Shown piece by piece: positions 43,248-55,292 of a stretch of DNA of 64,000 bases (positions within the stretch are counted from its first letter, which is position 1; each line of letters starts with the position of its first letter). The stretch comes from Caulobacter sp. FWC2 (GTDB lineage: Bacteria; Pseudomonadota; Alphaproteobacteria; Caulobacterales; Caulobacteraceae). A program made the translations under genes and the position numbers. The stretch is from contig NZ_PEBF01000001.1 of assembly GCF_002742625.1 (NCBI RefSeq), positions 3,410,001-3,474,000 on the forward strand, read 5' to 3'. The notes beneath the pieces were generated by a model. The model did not search any database. It was given only the letters and a program-made list of their open reading frames with translations, and had not been told where the DNA came from.

Positions 43248-43862
43248 TCAGCCGAACAGAGTCTGGTTCATCGCCATGGTTGCCAGCATGGGCAGGCTGA
43301 GCAGCGTGTTGGTGCGCGAGAACAGCATCGCCGTCTTGGCGGCCTTGGCCTTGGCGTCGGCGTCGGCTTCGACCATGCCCAGGGCGATCTTCTGGTTCGG
43401 CCAGATGAAGACCCAGACGTTGAAGAACATCACCGTGGCCAGCCACATGCCGGTGCCGATGAAGGTGAAGCCCATGTCGACGCCGGGCGTGTAGCCGCCG
43501 GCCAGGCCCAGGGTCGCGGCTTCCAGCAGATAGCCACGGCTGAAGGCCAGGATCACGCCCATCACCCAGGTGAACAGCGCCGCCCAGCGGAACCAGAACA
43601 AGGCCTCTGGCGCGATATACTTGCTGATCGCCGGCTTCAGCTCGGCCGGGATCTGCGGCATCACCCGGATCTGCACAAAGTTGAAGTAGTAGAGCAGCCC
43701 GATCCACAGGATGCCGAACATCACGTGCAGCCAGCGGAAGATGGCCTGGAAGTAGCTGGCGTCATGGCCGTGCGGGCTGTGCCCGTAGCCAAGGATAATC
43801 ACCAGGGCCAGCACGAAGCTGACGATGATGGTGTTGCGGAAGTTGGAGAGCAGTCCAGACAT
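43248..43862 (-). CDS. PuuD-like membrane protein (urate hydroxylase N-terminal domain)
   Basis: 204 residues with about six membrane helices, rich in His/Trp (RWLHVMFGILWIGLLYY and APEALFWFRWAALFTW), as in the membrane half of PuuD. Full PuuD proteins (about 400 aa) end in a cytochrome c domain; no CxxCH is present here. So it may be a heme-binding membrane subunit of unknown role rather than a urate oxidase. Monocistronic with its own terminator. Confidence 0.75.
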   Translation of the reverse strand: MSGLLSNFRNTIIVSFVLALVIILGYGHSPHGHDASYFQAIFRWLHVMFGILWIGLLYYFNFVQIRVMPQIPAELKPAISKYIAPEALFWFRWAALFTWVMGVILAFSRGYLLEAATLGLAGGYTPGVDMGFTFIGTGMWLATVMFFNVWVFIWPNQKIALGMVEADADAKAKAAKTAMLFSRTNTLLSLPMLATMAMNQTLFG

Positions 43863-43937
43863 CGGTTTCCCCCTCGGATCCCTATTGCTTGGACGGGACC
43901 ATAGGGGTGTTTCGGGAGTCGGGTAAAGTTTGGCGGG

Positions 43938-44290
43938 TCAGACCGCGATCAGCGCCGCTGCCAGTCGGCGACCTTCGCTGGCCAGGACGTTGTACGTCCG
44001 AGCCGCCGCCTCGGTGCTCATGAACTCCAGACCTACGCCGGCGGCCTTGAGCGCGTCGCGAACAGCGCGCGGCGGCAGGCCATTGTTGAGGCCCGTGCCC
44101 AGCAGCACGAACTCCACCGCCCCGCCGGCGGCGAACACCTCGGCGAAGGCCTCGGGGGTCAGGTCGGCCAGGGACGTGGCGGCCCAGTCGCGGGGCTGAT
44201 CGTCGAGGATCAGCAGCGAGCCGGGCCGCCAGTCGCCGGAGACCCGGAAGCCGCCGCCGCCCCAGGCGTCGATGGACGGCGGCTGGCGCA

Positions 44291-44291
<1 letters not shown>
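43938..44291 (-). CDS. Mth938-like (DUF498) protein, NDUFAF3-related
   Basis: 117 residues. The family pattern is visible: a Gly-rich start (DAWGGGGFRVSG), then LLILDDQPRDW and EFVLLGTGLNNGLPP and EFMSTEAAARTYNVLASEGRRLAAAL. NDUFAF3 is the mitochondrial relative, needed for complex I assembly; the bacterial role is unknown. The ATG overlaps the secF stop by one base (TGATG), so it is translated with secF. Confidence 0.83.
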
Positions 44292-45238
<947 letters not shown>

Positions 45239-45249
45239 GGTCGGATCTC

Positions 45250-46848
45250 CTATGCGATCGGCAGCTTCTTCGGCTTGGTGGTCTTGAACCACCAGCCGAT
45301 GAGCACTTGCGTGATGAAGATGGCGGTGAACAGCGACGTGAACACGCCGATCACCAGGGTCCAGGCGAAGCCCTTCACCGGGCCCGAGCCGAAGCTGAAC
45401 ATGATCAGGCCCGAGATCAGGCTGGTGATGTTGGCGTCCAGGATCGAGGTCAGGGCCAGCTTGTAGCCGTGGTCGGCCGCCGCCATGGGCGTGCGCCCGG
45501 CGTTGGCCTCGTCGCGCATGCGCTCGTAGATCAGCACGTTGGCGTCGACGGCCACGGCCAGGGTCAGGATTAGGCCGGCGATACCCGGGAAGGTCAGGGT
45601 CGCCTGGGTCATCGACATGATGCCGATGATCATCAGGACGTTGACCACCAGGGCGACGGCCGCGAAGCCACCGAACAGGCCATAGGCCAGGATCACGAAC
45701 ACGAACATCGACGCCGCGCCGATGGCCAGCGAGATCGAACCGGCCTTGACCGCCTCTGCGCCGAGCTCGGCGGTGACGGTGCGTTGGTCTTCGATGTTCA
45801 GCGGGGCCGGCAGGGCGCCCGAGCGCAGCAGCAGCGAGAGCTCGTTGGCGCTCTCGGCGGTGAAGCTGCCGGTGATGATGCCGCTGCCGCTGGTGATCGG
45901 ATCGTTGATCACAGGGGCCGAGATCACCTTTTTATCGAGGACGATCGCGAAGCGCTTGCCGTGGTTGCGCAGGGTGATGTCGCCAAACTTCTTGGCGCCG
46001 GAACCGTTGAAGGCGAAGCCGACGGCCGGTCGGCCATTCTGGTCGAAGGTCTGCGACGCATTGGTCAGCTCGTCACCCGAGACGATGGCGCGCTTCTTGA
46101 CCACATAATAAGGGGCGTAGCGGTCTTCGCTCTGCAGCACTTCCGAGCCCGGGGGCAGACGTCCGGCCTGGACGTCCTCGGGCGAGACCGACTCGTCGAC
46201 CATCTGGAAGGTCAGCTTGGCGGTCTTGCCGATGACGGCGCGCAGCCGCTCGGGATCGCTCTCGCCGGCCGCCTGGATCATGATCCGATTGGTGCCCTGG
46301 CGGTTGATCGAGGGCTCCTTGGTGCCCAGGCTGTCGATCCGGCGACGGATGGTCTCGATCGACTGGTCGACGGCCTTGGCGGCGTCGGCGCGCTGGGCTT
46401 CCGGCACGAAGGTGACTTCAATGCGGTTGTCGCCCTTGCCGGAGACGGTGACGTCCTTGCCGCCGATCACGCCGGCCAGCGGCGCGCCGAGATTCTTGCG
46501 CAGCAGGTTCAGGGCCGCCTCGTAGCGCGAGGCGTCGCCGATGCGGACGCTGATCACCTCGCCCTGCTGAGCCAGTTCGCCGAACGGGATCTGCTCGCTC
46601 CGCAGCTGGGTGCGGGTGTCTTCCATCAGGTCGGACAGACGCTCGCGGTGCAGCGCGTCGGTGTCGACCTCATACAGCAGATACGAGCCGCCTTGCAGGT
46701 CGAGGCCGAGGTTCAGCTTCTGGTGCGGCAGCCAGCCGGGCATGGCGTCCAACGTCTTCTGCGGGAGGACGTTGGGCAGGGAGAACAGGATGCCGAAGAT
46801 CACCGACAGGGTGACGGCGATGATCTTCCAGCGGGAGAGGTTCAGCAT
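45250..46848 (-). CDS. secD: Protein translocase subunit SecD
   Basis: 532 residues. One N-terminal helix, a large periplasmic domain with GLDLQGGSYLLYEVD, and five more helices at the end (LTLAVAVDANVLIYERMRDE is a SecD hallmark). Forms the SecDF complex with YajC at the inner membrane to complete Sec export. It is 57 bases from yajC. Confidence 0.96.
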   Translation of the reverse strand: MLNLSRWKIIAVTLSVIFGILFSLPNVLPQKTLDAMPGWLPHQKLNLGLDLQGGSYLLYEVDTDALHRERLSDLMEDTRTQLRSEQIPFGELAQQGEVISVRIGDASRYEAALNLLRKNLGAPLAGVIGGKDVTVSGKGDNRIEVTFVPEAQRADAAKAVDQSIETIRRRIDSLGTKEPSINRQGTNRIMIQAAGESDPERLRAVIGKTAKLTFQMVDESVSPEDVQAGRLPPGSEVLQSEDRYAPYYVVKKRAIVSGDELTNASQTFDQNGRPAVGFAFNGSGAKKFGDITLRNHGKRFAIVLDKKVISAPVINDPITSGSGIITGSFTAESANELSLLLRSGALPAPLNIEDQRTVTAELGAEAVKAGSISLAIGAASMFVFVILAYGLFGGFAAVALVVNVLMIIGIMSMTQATLTFPGIAGLILTLAVAVDANVLIYERMRDEANAGRTPMAAADHGYKLALTSILDANITSLISGLIMFSFGSGPVKGFAWTLVIGVFTSLFTAIFITQVLIGWWFKTTKPKKLPIA

Positions 46849-46905
46849 GGATCAGGGACTTTCAGGCGACGTCGCTAGAACGCCTCGCGATATTCTGAGA
46901 GCGTC

Positions 46906-47211
46906 TTAGTTCTTCGCGTCGTTGGCGGGCGCCGGATCGCCCTTGGCGCGGACCTCGGTGATCATGCCCTTCAGGACCTTCACGGTCACGCCAGTGGCGA
47001 TCTCGACGCCGACTTCCTTGTCCTCGACGCGCATGATCTTGCCGATCACGCCGCTGGACAGGACGACCGTGTCGTTGCGCTTCAGGTTGGTGAGCATCGC
47101 CTGATGCTCCTTGGCGCGCTTCTGCTGCGGACGGATCAGCATGAAGTAGAACAGCACGACCATCAGCAGGATGGGGGCGAGCTGCAGGAATTGAGCGTTC
47201 AGACCGGACAT
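46906..47211 (-). CDS. yajC: Sec translocon accessory protein YajC
   Basis: 101 residues. A single hydrophobic helix (LLMVVLFYFMLIRPQQKR) followed by the cytosolic YajC domain (RNDTVVLSSGVIGKIMRVED, then GMITEVRAKG). Binds SecDF. ATG 47211 was chosen; the frame continues upstream into the antisense of the ATPase gene, which is not real. It is divergent from the DUF815 gene with a 132-base gap. Confidence 0.95.
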   Translation of the reverse strand: MSGLNAQFLQLAPILLMVVLFYFMLIRPQQKRAKEHQAMLTNLKRNDTVVLSSGVIGKIMRVEDKEVGVEIATGVTVKVLKGMITEVRAKGDPAPANDAKN

Positions 47212-47343
47212 GACGTCTCCAACAAAACCGATGCGGCGCGCCAGCCAAAAAGAGACAAGCTCATAGGGTCGCGCCAAGTCGGCGGAAGCTATGCGTTCGC
47301 CTCCCCTTTTGCAATCCAAGCGCACCCGGTATGCAGCGTGCCC

Positions 47344-48195
47344 ATGATAGACGCGCCAAATACCGGGCTTGCCCCCCTGCTCGCCCGCATCGCCGAAGCC
47401 CTGGAACGCCTGGCGCCGCCGCCCCGGCCCGCGCCGGACTTCTCGGCTGCGCGCCTGTTCCGGCACGAGTCCAAGGACGGCGCCTTCGTCCCGGCGGCCG
47501 ACTATCCGCTGTCGCTGGACCTGCTGGTGGGAATCGACCGCCAGAAAAGCCGTTTCGTCGAGAACTTGCGCCGCTTCGCCCTGGGCGCACCCTGCAACCA
47601 CGTGCTGCTGTGGGGCGTGCGCGGCACGGGAAAGAGCTCGGTGACCAAGGCCGCCTTCGTCAGCCTGGCCGACGAATACCCCGCCCTGAAGCTGATCGAG
47701 GTGGATCGCGACGAGGTTACGGCCCTGCCGCCACTGTTCGATCAACTCCGCACGCGTACGGAGCGGTTCGTGGTGCTGTGCGACGACCTCTCGTTCGAGG
47801 ACGGCGCGGCCGCGGCCAAGGCGCTGAAGTCGGCCTTGGAGGGCGGCGTCTCGGGTCCGCCCGAGAACGTGCTGTTCGTGGCCACCTCGAACCGCCGCCA
47901 CCTGATGCCGCGCGACCACGTCGAAAGCCAGGGCGCGATCGCCGCCGCCGAGAACGCCGAAGAAGAGATGAGCGTCTCCGACCGCTTCGGCCTGTGGATC
48001 GGCTTCCCGCCGATGGACCAGGACACCTACCTGGCCGCCATCCGCGGCTATGCCGAGCAGTTCGGCCTGGCCGCCCCCGATCTCGACCGCCGGGCTCTGC
48101 AGTGGTCGCAGCTGCGCGGGGCCCGCTCGGGCCGGGTGGCCTGGCAGTTCGTGCGGGACCTGGCGGGCGAGCAGGGCGTAAAGTTGCCCGGCTGA
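47344..48195 (+). CDS. DUF815 AAA-type ATPase
   Basis: 283 residues. Walker A GVRGTGKSS at 91-99, Walker B FVVLCDDLSFE, then VLFVATSNRRHLMP (sensor 1) and a C-terminal helical region. These are the DUF815 family features; a role in a chaperone-like or cell-envelope step is proposed only by neighbourhood. It is divergent from yajC in a conserved alphaproteobacterial context. Cytosolic. Confidence 0.88.
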   Translation: MIDAPNTGLAPLLARIAEALERLAPPPRPAPDFSAARLFRHESKDGAFVPAADYPLSLDLLVGIDRQKSRFVENLRRFALGAPCNHVLLWGVRGTGKSSVTKAAFVSLADEYPALKLIEVDRDEVTALPPLFDQLRTRTERFVVLCDDLSFEDGAAAAKALKSALEGGVSGPPENVLFVATSNRRHLMPRDHVESQGAIAAAENAEEEMSVSDRFGLWIGFPPMDQDTYLAAIRGYAEQFGLAAPDLDRRALQWSQLRGARSGRVAWQFVRDLAGEQGVKLPG

Positions 48196-48302
48196 GCCGG
48201 GATGGCGCATGGCCGGTGATTTTTGGCGTTTTATCGCAAGCGCGCCAAACCGATCCGCGCTTAAGCTGACCTCTCCGATCCCAGGATCCAGGAGAGAGCG
48301 CC

Positions 48303-48692
48303 GTGCCAGCGACCTTCAGACACTTCGCCATCAACGCCGACGACACCGGCCGCGCCAAGACCTTCTACGAGGGCGTCTTCGGCTGGCGGTTCGACCCGTG
48401 GGGTCCGCCGGACTTCTATCAGGTCAGGAACGCCGGCAAGGGACTGCTTGGCGCCTTGCAGGGCCGCCGCGAGCTGATTCCGGGCGTGCGCATGGCCGGA
48501 TTCGAAAACAGCTTCGGGGTCGCGGATCTAAAGGCGACCATCGCCGCCATCGAGGCCGGCGGCGGCAAGATCGTCATGCCGCCCTACCGCATCGAGGGCG
48601 TCGGCGAGCTGATCTATTTCGAGGACACCGAAGGCAACCTGGTCGGCGCCATGCAGTACGATCCGGGCGTCTTTCCCGAGACGCCGGAGTGA
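48303..48692 (+). CDS. VOC (glyoxalase/bleomycin-resistance) family protein
   Basis: 129 residues from a GTG start with AGGAGAG upstream. Two betaalphabetabetabeta units typical of VOC: FAINADDTGRAKTFYEGVFGW and IYFEDTEGNLVGAMQYDP, with His/Glu-type metal positions (RHFAIN and YFEDTEGN). The reaction (isomerase, dioxygenase or antibiotic binding) is unknown. The stop overlaps the AraC start by 3 bases (GTGA). Confidence 0.83.
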   Translation: MPATFRHFAINADDTGRAKTFYEGVFGWRFDPWGPPDFYQVRNAGKGLLGALQGRRELIPGVRMAGFENSFGVADLKATIAAIEAGGGKIVMPPYRIEGVGELIYFEDTEGNLVGAMQYDPGVFPETPE

Positions 48693-49438
48693 GCGACGGT
48701 TTCGACGTCCGCACCTACGCGGCGGGCCTTCACGCCGGGACGGTGTTGCCGGCCCACCGCCACGGTTGGGGTCAGCTGGTCTTCGCCGCCTCCGGCGTGA
48801 TGCGGGTGGTCACCGACGACGCTACGTGGACGATCCCGCCGACGCGGGCGATCTGGGTTCCGGCTGGCGTGCGCCACGCCATCGCCGCCCGGGGCGAAGT
48901 GGCCATGCGCACGCTGTATATCGACCGCCCGCGCGCCGATCCGCTGCCGGTCGAGCCCTGTGTCATCGCCGTGGCCCCGTTGCTGCGTGAGCTGATCCTG
49001 CATGCGCTGACGGTCGGCATGCTGACCCCGGACCAGCCCCACCACGACCGTCTGGCCGGTCTGCTGATCGACCTCATCCTCCAGGCCCGCCCGGAAGACC
49101 TGGCTCTGCCCCTGCCCCGCGATCCGCGCGCCCTGCGGCTGGCTGAGGCGTGGCGCGACCATCCTGGCGACACGCGCGAACTGTCCCAGATCGCGCGGCA
49201 GTCCGGCGCCAGCCTGCGCACATTGCAGCGCCTCTTCCCGCGCGAGACGGGCCTGACCCTGGAGGCCTGGCGGCAGAAGGCGCGGCTGGTCCACGCCGTC
49301 GAACGCCTCTGCGCCGGCGCCGGCGTGACCGAGACCGCTCTGGACTGCGGCTATCGGAGCCCGGCCGCGTTCAGCGAGGCCTTTTCTCGCCAGTTCGGCG
49401 TCTCGCCCAGCCGCTTCGCGCCGCGCCGTCCGGCTTGA
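48689..49438 (+). CDS. AraC-family transcriptional regulator
   Basis: 249 residues from GTG 48689, within the VOC stop codon region. An N-terminal cupin-like sensor (HAGTVLPAHRHGWGQLVFAASG) is followed by two helix-turn-helix units (RELSQIARQSGASLRTLQRLF and ETALDCGYRSPAAFSEAFSRQFG). Translationally coupled to the VOC gene, so it probably senses a ligand related to that enzyme. Targets unknown. Confidence 0.88.
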   Translation: MSDGFDVRTYAAGLHAGTVLPAHRHGWGQLVFAASGVMRVVTDDATWTIPPTRAIWVPAGVRHAIAARGEVAMRTLYIDRPRADPLPVEPCVIAVAPLLRELILHALTVGMLTPDQPHHDRLAGLLIDLILQARPEDLALPLPRDPRALRLAEAWRDHPGDTRELSQIARQSGASLRTLQRLFPRETGLTLEAWRQKARLVHAVERLCAGAGVTETALDCGYRSPAAFSEAFSRQFGVSPSRFAPRRPA

Positions 49439-49451
49439 GGCGAATAGCCAA

Positions 49452-49479
49452 ACGGCCCGCCTCCTTCAAAGCGGGCCGT
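49452..49479. terminator. Bidirectional terminator-like hairpin
   Basis: ACGGCCCGC and GCGGGCCGT (9 bp, perfect) around a 10-base loop, in the 66-base gap between the convergent AraC and dipM ends. No T tract on either side, so partly rho-dependent or weak. Confidence 0.65.
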
Positions 49480-49504
49480 CCAAGGTCTTAGTTATGGAGT
49501 TGCC

Positions 49505-51421
49505 TTAGCGCGGCAGCACCAGAGCCGGGTCGACCGGCTTGGCCTTGTCCTTGACCGTCGGCGCGTAGCGCATCTCGAAGTGCAGCTTGGACTCGTTGGT
49601 CCCGCCCGTGGCGCCGACCGCGCCCAGCTGCTCCCCCTGGCGCACGGCCTGGCGCATCTTGACGTTGATGCTGGAGAGGTGGGCGTAGGCCGTGACCCAG
49701 CCGTCGGCGTGCTTGACCAGCACCAGATTGCCGAAGGTCGGGACCTGGTTGCCGGCATAGGCCACTTCGCCATCGGCGGCGGAAAGCACCGGCGTGCCTT
49801 GCGCGGCGCGGATGTCCAGGCCGTCGTTGCGCTGGCCCGTGCCCTTGACGCCGAAGGTCGAGATGATCTCGCCGCGCACCGGCCAGGCGAACTTGCCCTT
49901 GCCCGAGGCGATGATCTCGGCCTCGGTCGGAGCGGCGCTGCTCTCGATGATCGGACGCGAGGACGGCGGCGGGCTGACCGGCTGGGCGGCGATCGGCGCG
50001 CTGGGGCGCGAATAGCTGTTGCCGCTGGGCTGGTAGGGCTGCGGGTTGGACGGCGTCGACGGCGCGGGCGCAGTGGCCGAGGGCGCCGAGCTGTCGACGC
50101 GGGCATAGGTGTTCGACGGCGTCGAAGGCGTAGGCGTCGGCTCGGGACGCTTCGCCACCGTGGTGGTCGTGGTCCGGATCGGGCCCTTGTCCTTGTAGCC
50201 GTCGGGCAGCAAGACCTTCTGGCCCTTCTTCACCGAGGCCGTGGCCCGCAGGTTGTTCTCCGACGCCAGTTCCTTGACGCTGACGCTGAAGCGCTTGGAG
50301 ATGCCGGCCAGGGTGTCGCCGCTGACGGCCACATAGGCCTTCTGCGTCGTCGCCGGGCCCTTGATCTTGGCGCCCAGCTTCAGCGGCTTGTCGGCCTTCA
50401 GCTTGTTGTCGTCGGCCAGGTCGCTGACGCTGACGTCGAACTTGCGGGCGATGGCGGTCAGGGTGTCGCCCGACTTCACCGTGTGGATCTGGCGGGGGCC
50501 GGCGACGGTCGTGACCGAACCGGTAACGCTCAGCGTCGTGGTGCTGACGGGGCCCAGGTCGCCCGGCTCGGTCGGCGTCAACTGATTGGCGGGATGGAAC
50601 AGTCCCGCGGCCGGACGCGACGGCGTCGCGGTCGTCGGACGGCTGGGGGTCGGCGGCTGCTGAGCCTCGGCGACGTTAGGCTGCGAGGCGGGCTGGCCGG
50701 CCAGAACCGTGGTCGTCTTGATCGGCCCTTTGTCCTTGTAGCCGTCCGGCAGGACCAGCTTCTGGCCCTTCTTGATCGCCGAATTGGCCTTCAGGTCGTT
50801 CTCGTCGGCCAGGGCCGCAGCGGTCACGTTGAAGCGCTTGGCGATGGCGAAGATGGTGTCGCCGGTCTGGACCACATAGGCCTTCTGGTCGTCCTTGGCC
50901 GGGCCCTTGATCTTCTGGCCGAGCTTCAGATTGTACGGCTTCTTGAGGTCGTTCAGCTCGACCAGCTCGGCGCGGGTCGCGCCGAAGCCGCGGGCGATGG
51001 CGTCCAGGGCGTCACCAGACTCGACGACGCGCACCTGCGGCTTGCCCGGAACATTGACCACCGGACCGATGACGGTGGTGGTGACGACGGTCTTCGGCGG
51101 GGCGGCGCGCAACACCGGCTGCGGCGCGGGCGTCGAGATCGTGGCTTGGGCGGGCGGCGGCAGTTCGGACTGGGTGACCGACGGCGCGGCCGAGGTCGAG
51201 ATCGGCGTCGGGCGCGGCAGGGTCTCGCTCTGGCTCGGCGCGGTCGAGAACGTCTCCGACGCGGGCGTCGCCGTCGACGGGGCCGGCTGCGTGGCGGGCG
51301 GCTGGGTGATCGGGAAGTTCGGCGTGAAGCGTTGGCCCGCGGCCCGAGCGTCCTGCGCATGGGCGCCGAGCGTTCCAGCCGTCAGGGCGATCACCGCCGC
51401 GCGCGTCCACAACTGCCTCAT
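49505..51421 (-). CDS. dipM: DipM-type divisome protein: four LysM plus degenerate LytM
   Basis: 638 residues. Signal peptide about 1-23, a Pro/Ser/Thr-rich linker, LysM at about 129-173, 181-226, 311-356 and 362-407, another linker, and an M23 (LytM) domain at 509-620. In LytM the HxxxD ligand is N532..D536, and HxH is K612-L-H614, so the zinc site and one catalytic His are lost; it is likely an amidase regulator, not a peptidase. This matches Caulobacter DipM, required for peptidoglycan remodelling in division. Start chosen at ATG 51421 with GGAGAGG. Confidence 0.88.
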   Translation of the reverse strand: MRQLWTRAAVIALTAGTLGAHAQDARAAGQRFTPNFPITQPPATQPAPSTATPASETFSTAPSQSETLPRPTPISTSAAPSVTQSELPPPAQATISTPAPQPVLRAAPPKTVVTTTVIGPVVNVPGKPQVRVVESGDALDAIARGFGATRAELVELNDLKKPYNLKLGQKIKGPAKDDQKAYVVQTGDTIFAIAKRFNVTAAALADENDLKANSAIKKGQKLVLPDGYKDKGPIKTTTVLAGQPASQPNVAEAQQPPTPSRPTTATPSRPAAGLFHPANQLTPTEPGDLGPVSTTTLSVTGSVTTVAGPRQIHTVKSGDTLTAIARKFDVSVSDLADDNKLKADKPLKLGAKIKGPATTQKAYVAVSGDTLAGISKRFSVSVKELASENNLRATASVKKGQKVLLPDGYKDKGPIRTTTTTVAKRPEPTPTPSTPSNTYARVDSSAPSATAPAPSTPSNPQPYQPSGNSYSRPSAPIAAQPVSPPPSSRPIIESSAAPTEAEIIASGKGKFAWPVRGEIISTFGVKGTGQRNDGLDIRAAQGTPVLSAADGEVAYAGNQVPTFGNLVLVKHADGWVTAYAHLSSINVKMRQAVRQGEQLGAVGATGGTNESKLHFEMRYAPTVKDKAKPVDPALVLPR

Positions 51422-51515
51422 AGCCTCTCCTTTCCCGCCGGAGCCACCAAAGGCCGCCGCCAGGGTAAACCAACCTTTAACACCAGAGGCCGCGAAACGC
51501 CGCGTCCTCCAACCT

Positions 51516-52181
51516 TCACTGATCCTTCGCGACGCCGGCCAGCAGGGGCACGAAACGCACGTCGCAGAGAATCTCGACCCGGAAGCCCCCTTTGCCGTCG
51601 CCGGCATAGCGGCGAAGGCTTTGAACTGGCCCCTTCCCCACCGGCGCGACCAGCACGCCGTTGGGCTTCAGCTGCGAAAGCAGCCGTTTCGGATCATCTT
51701 CGGCCGCCGCCGTGACCATAATACGGTCGAACGGCGCTTGTTCGGCCCAGCCCTCGCCGCCATCGCCGAACTTGGTGATGACATTGGTCAGGCCCAGCGT
51801 GTGGAAGCGGCTTTCCGCCTCCTTCATCAGGGTCCGGTAGCGCTCGATCGTGTAGACGAGGCGCGAGACCTTGCTGAGGATCGTGGTCTGGTAGCCCGAA
51901 CCGGTGCCGATCTCCAACACCCGGCAACGCGGCTCGATCGTCAGGGCCTGGGTCATCAGGCCGACGATATAGGGCTGGCTGATGGTCTGGCCGCAGGCGA
52001 TCGGCAGGGCCGAATCCTCCCACGAGCGGTCCTTGAACAGGTCCGGCGTGAACAGGTCGCGCGGCGTGGTCTCGATGGCCTTCAGCACCTGCTGATCGGT
52101 CACGCCCTGGTCGCGCAGGGCCTGCATCAGGCGCGGCAGGTCAGCCTTGGCGTTGTCGGCGGCCTTGGTCGTCCCGCTCAT
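51516..52181 (-). CDS. pcm: Protein-L-isoaspartate O-methyltransferase
   Basis: 221 residues. The SAM motif [15 protein letters not shown] is preceded by the family [15 protein letters not shown] motif (about residues 60-75), and the [25 protein letters not shown] stretch is conserved. Repairs isoaspartyl damage in aged proteins. Start overlaps the surE stop by 4 bases. The surE-pcm pair is a common stress-survival unit. Confidence 0.94.
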   Translation of the reverse strand: MSGTTKAADNAKADLPRLMQALRDQGVTDQQVLKAIETTPRDLFTPDLFKDRSWEDSALPIACGQTISQPYIVGLMTQALTIEPRCRVLEIGTGSGYQTTILSKVSRLVYTIERYRTLMKEAESRFHTLGLTNVITKFGDGGEGWAEQAPFDRIMVTAAAEDDPKRLLSQLKPNGVLVAPVGKGPVQSLRRYAGDGKGGFRVEILCDVRFVPLLAGVAKDQ

Positions 52182-52993
52182 TCGCCCTCCCGGGAGGGGC
52201 TGGAGGCGTCCTTGAGCTTCGGCGGAGCGCCGCCCAGCACGCCCTTCAGCTTGTGGACGGTCTCGTTGTGCGTCAGGTCGATATGCAGCGGCGTGACCGA
52301 GATGCGGCCCGCATAGACCGCCTTCAGGTCAGTGCCGTCGGCAGGCTCGGAGGCCTTGGCCGAGAAGCCCATCCAGTAATAGTCGCGGCCGCGCAGGTCG
52401 GTGCGCTTGTCCATGTTGCGCAGCAGACCGTCGCGGAAGCCCTGGCGGGTGACCTCGACCTCGGTCACTTCGTCCGGCGTCACGGCCGGGAAGTTGACGT
52501 TCATGATCACGTCGGCCGGCCAGCCCACTTCCAGCAGGCGCTGGACGATGCCCGGACCGAAATGCTCGGCCGTCTCCCAATGGGCGACGACCTCGTGATG
52601 GAAGAAGTTCATCGTCTGCGACAGGGCGATCGAGCGGATGCCGTGGGCCATGCCCTCGATCGCGCCGGCGACCGTGCCCGACAGGGTGACGTCCTCGGCC
52701 AGGTTCTGGCCGCGGTTGACGCCCGACAGCACGAGATCCGGCGCGGGGCCGTCGATCAGCTGCTGCACGGCCATCATCACGCAGTCGGTCGGCGTTCCCT
52801 CGACGGCGAAGCGACGGTCATCCAGCTTCCGCACGCGGATCGGGTCCGAGAGCGTCAGGGCCCGGCTGGCGCCCGACTGCTCGTATTCCGGCGCGCAGAT
52901 CCACACATCGTCGGTCAGGGCGCGGGCGATCTTCTCCAGGCTCACGAGGCCCGGCGCGTTGATGCCGTCGTCGTTGGTGAGGAGGATGCGCAT
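52178..52993 (-). CDS. surE: 5'/3'-nucleotidase SurE
   Basis: 271 residues. [16 protein letters not shown] at the start carries the metal Asp pair, then [11 protein letters not shown] and [16 protein letters not shown]. Dephosphorylates nucleoside monophosphates. Upstream is the family C repeat and then serS in the same direction; the order serS-surE-pcm with tatABC beyond is typical for alphaproteobacteria. Confidence 0.95.
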   Translation of the reverse strand: MRILLTNDDGINAPGLVSLEKIARALTDDVWICAPEYEQSGASRALTLSDPIRVRKLDDRRFAVEGTPTDCVMMAVQQLIDGPAPDLVLSGVNRGQNLAEDVTLSGTVAGAIEGMAHGIRSIALSQTMNFFHHEVVAHWETAEHFGPGIVQRLLEVGWPADVIMNVNFPAVTPDEVTEVEVTRQGFRDGLLRNMDKRTDLRGRDYYWMGFSAKASEPADGTDLKAVYAGRISVTPLHIDLTHNETVHKLKGVLGGAPPKLKDASSPSREGE

Positions 52994-53000
52994 GATCTAG

Positions 53001-53136
53001 CCCTCCCCCTCGATGGGGGAGGGTTGGGTGGGGGTGATGCGGCCGTGGTCGATCAACGACGACAACCGGCCAACCCCGACGAGGCTGAGAGGCCGAGACA
53101 CCCCCATCCCTACCCTTCCCCCATCAAGGGGGAAGG
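53001..53136. repeat. Intergenic repeat, family C copy 1
   Basis: CCCTCCCCCTCGATGGGGGA at one end and CTTCCCCCATCAAGGGGGAA at the other, with GGGTTGGGTGGGGGTGA pairing to CACCCCCATCCCTACCC, so the whole is a long imperfect palindrome. It lies 7 bases before surE, between serS and surE. A sibling copy is at 55353. Confidence 0.84.
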
Positions 53137-53154
53137 ACGTGTTTGAAGCGCTCC

Positions 53155-54819
<1,665 letters not shown>

Positions 54820-55275
54820 ATGAAGACCTTCGCCGCTTTCGCCGCCCTCGCCATCGCCGCCGTCGTCGCCGCTCCGGCCGGCGCCAAGACCGCCACCGAA
54901 GTCCGCGTGTCGCTGATCGGCAAGAACTCGGTCCAGATCGAAAACGAAATCAAGACCGCCGCGACCACCGTCTGCGGCGCCGCCGACGCGGCCTGCGTCG
55001 AAAACGCCATGATGGTCGCCCACCGCCAGCTGGCCTCGATCATGCGCGCCCGCGTCGCCGGCAAGCCGGCCGCCGTCGAGACCGTCTCGGTCGTCCGCAT
55101 CTCGCTGAAGGGCAAGACCCAGGAGCAGATCCACGCCGAAATCCGCAGCGCCGCCCAGACGGTCTGCAAGGCCCAGGGCCCGAACTTCAGCGTCGTGAAC
55201 TACTCGGCTTGCGTGGCCGACACCGTTCGTGCCGCCAAGGCCCAGCTGCAAGCCCGCGTCGGCGCCGCCGCCTAA
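54820..55275 (+). CDS. Secreted two-repeat UrcA-like protein
   Basis: 151 residues with a signal peptide ending AGA (about residue 22). Two internal repeats: about 28-76 (VRVSLIGKNSVQIENEIKTA) and 92-143 (VRISLKGKTQEQIHAEIRSA), each with an AAxTVC motif and a second Cys (C52/C59 and C116/C131), probably disulfide-linked in the periplasm. Resembles UrcA-type proteins in the AA-x-x-VC pattern; not certain. A strong terminator follows, suggesting high single-gene expression. Function unknown. Confidence 0.6.
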   Translation: MKTFAAFAALAIAAVVAAPAGAKTATEVRVSLIGKNSVQIENEIKTAATTVCGAADAACVENAMMVAHRQLASIMRARVAGKPAAVETVSVVRISLKGKTQEQIHAEIRSAAQTVCKAQGPNFSVVNYSACVADTVRAAKAQLQARVGAAA

Positions 55276-55292
55276 GGCTTAGGTTCTAAGCG

